Source: Bacteroidales bacterium (lineage in GTDB: Bacteria; Bacteroidota; Bacteroidia; Bacteroidales; UBA932). Taken from it: 6,539 nt of DNA. The stretch is from contig JAFZDJ010000118.1 in the NCBI GenBank assembly GCA_017561265.1, forward strand, positions 1 through 6,539, given 5' to 3'. The notes below the pieces were generated by a model that did not search any database, was not told the origin of the DNA, and worked only from the letters and a program-made list of their open reading frames with translations. Shown one piece after another: positions 5,744-6,539 of the stretch (positions are counted from its first letter, which is position 1; every line of letters starts with the position of its first letter). The translations under genes were made by a program, and so were the position numbers.

Positions 5744-6538
5744 TTACCTGAATCTGCTCGTATCGACCTCCTCTCTCTTTTTCTCCTTGTAAGCTCCGAA
5801 ACGGTATGAGAATGTGACGTTATAACTCCTGTAAGAAGGGTACCAGTTCTTAACGACCTGATTGCCATAATTGATATATGGCGAGACTCCCTGGGTTTCG
5901 AAGATGTCATAACATCCTGCTTTCAGACTTGCTCTATCCTTATTGAATTTCCATGTAAGAGACATGTCCAAGCCTCCTCCTTGAGGGATGTCCATTATTC
6001 CTTGAATACCACCTGAATGATAATTTCCTGCAATGTTCATAAGGAGGTATGGCTTTCTTGAGATGGTGATATTGTTGTTCATCCTTGCCTGGACACCGAA
6101 TCGCCCCCTGTCAAAAGGGATATCATAGAAATCCGAATCCTTCTCACGCTGATACAGACCGGTCAGTGTCAGTTTGGTGTCAAGCCATTTTCCGACTTTG
6201 AAAGGAATACTCAACTGCATGCCGGCAGTATAATGAAAATCGAAGTTCATCCATTTATAGATATTATTAAGACGCTCCGGATGGAGATATTCAGTCTGGA
6301 TGAAGTAATCATCCGTATAATTAAACCAGGCAGCAAGAATATACTTGTTCTTCAGCATATAGACAAACTGACTGTTCCAGGAACTTGACGGCTTCAGATC
6401 AGGATTACCTATAATCTGCTGATATCCGCCCATTCCTACATTCGTCGAACTCTTGACCGCCCAATATTCAGGATAGTTCCTTTCGCTGCTCACTGATAAC
6501 TGAAACAAATGATCCTTATTCGGCATATATACGGCAAC
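5744..6538 (-). CDS. outer-membrane beta-barrel protein (OMP_b-brl_3 / TonB-receptor-like), 5' truncated
   Basis: The frame is open to the window edge (VAVY precedes the internal Met at 6526), so only about the last 264 residues of a protein that is usually 700-800 residues long are present. It shows many amphipathic strands rich in Tyr, Trp and Phe, with Asn/Asp/Gly turns, as in a beta barrel: GNPDLKPSSSWNSQF, NKYILAAWFNYTDDYFIQ, the last strand SYNVTFSYRFG, then the polar tail KEKKREEVDTSRFR. The GNPDLKP block and the KEKK...DTSRF tail are features I associate with the Bacteroidota outer-membrane beta-barrel family PF14905, whose members resemble TonB-dependent receptors. The part that would hold a plug or carboxypeptidase-like domain is outside the window, so the transported substrate cannot be told. 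A hairpin after the stop separates it from the lipoprotein cluster. Confidence 0.85.
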   Translation of the reverse strand, partial: VAVYMPNKDHLFQLSVSSERNYPEYWAVKSSTNVGMGGYQQIIGNPDLKPSSSWNSQFVYMLKNKYILAAWFNYTDDYFIQTEYLHPERLNNIYKWMNFDFHYTAGMQLSIPFKVGKWLDTKLTLTGLYQREKDSDFYDIPFDRGRFGVQARMNNNITISRKPYLLMNIAGNYHSGGIQGIMDIPQGGGLDMSLTWKFNKDRASLKAGCYDIFETQGVSPYINYGNQVVKNWYPSYRSYNVTFSYRFGAYKEKKREEVDTSRFR

Positions 6539-6539
6539 A

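Noticed and set aside
1..6539. tRNA, rRNA, CRISPR, transposase, phage or defence genes
   Set aside because: I looked on both strands and saw no cloverleaf-like segment, spaced repeat array, integrase/transposase motif or known defence domain.

Overview
The window looks like chromosomal DNA from a member of the Bacteroidota, most likely the order Bacteroidales. Three things point that way: the density of small lipoproteins and signal-peptide proteins, a C-terminal fragment of an OMP_b-brl_3-type outer-membrane barrel ending in a KEKK..EEVDTSRFR tail, and TAnnTTTG-type promoter elements (TATATTTG followed by CA) instead of an E. coli-like -10 box. Genus cannot be read from the sequence.

Left half (1-2543, + strand). 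Four tightly packed genes form what looks like one transcription unit entering from outside the window: the 3' part of a serine alpha/beta hydrolase, a DUF2007-like membrane protein with paired CxxC zinc knuckles, a secreted protein of unknown function with a TonB-C-like tail, and a small lipoprotein whose start overlaps the previous stop (TAATG). A hairpin at 2567-2592 lies between this unit and the genes that converge on it.

Right half (2665-6539, - strand). Reading leftward from the right edge: the C-terminal part of an outer-membrane beta-barrel protein; a GC-rich hairpin that may be its terminator; a promoter segment; a lipoprotein gene split by an in-frame TAG; an intact paralogous lipoprotein 4 nt further on; and, 1 nt beyond that, a membrane-anchored remnant of an alpha/beta hydrolase that keeps the acid and histidine region but has no nucleophile serine. 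A second promoter segment then precedes a lipocalin-like lipoprotein. The two promoter segments share 37 identical bases, so the lipoprotein cluster and the lipocalin-like gene may be transcribed under the same control.

How the genes work together is mostly unknown. The right half is an envelope-lipoprotein locus showing signs of decay (nonsense codon, truncated hydrolase) and duplication (paralogous lipoproteins, duplicated promoter). I found no RNA genes, CRISPR array, transposase, phage gene or defence system. The most notable observations are the single TAG inside an otherwise continuous 412-codon frame, the hydrolase remnant, and the duplicated promoter segment.
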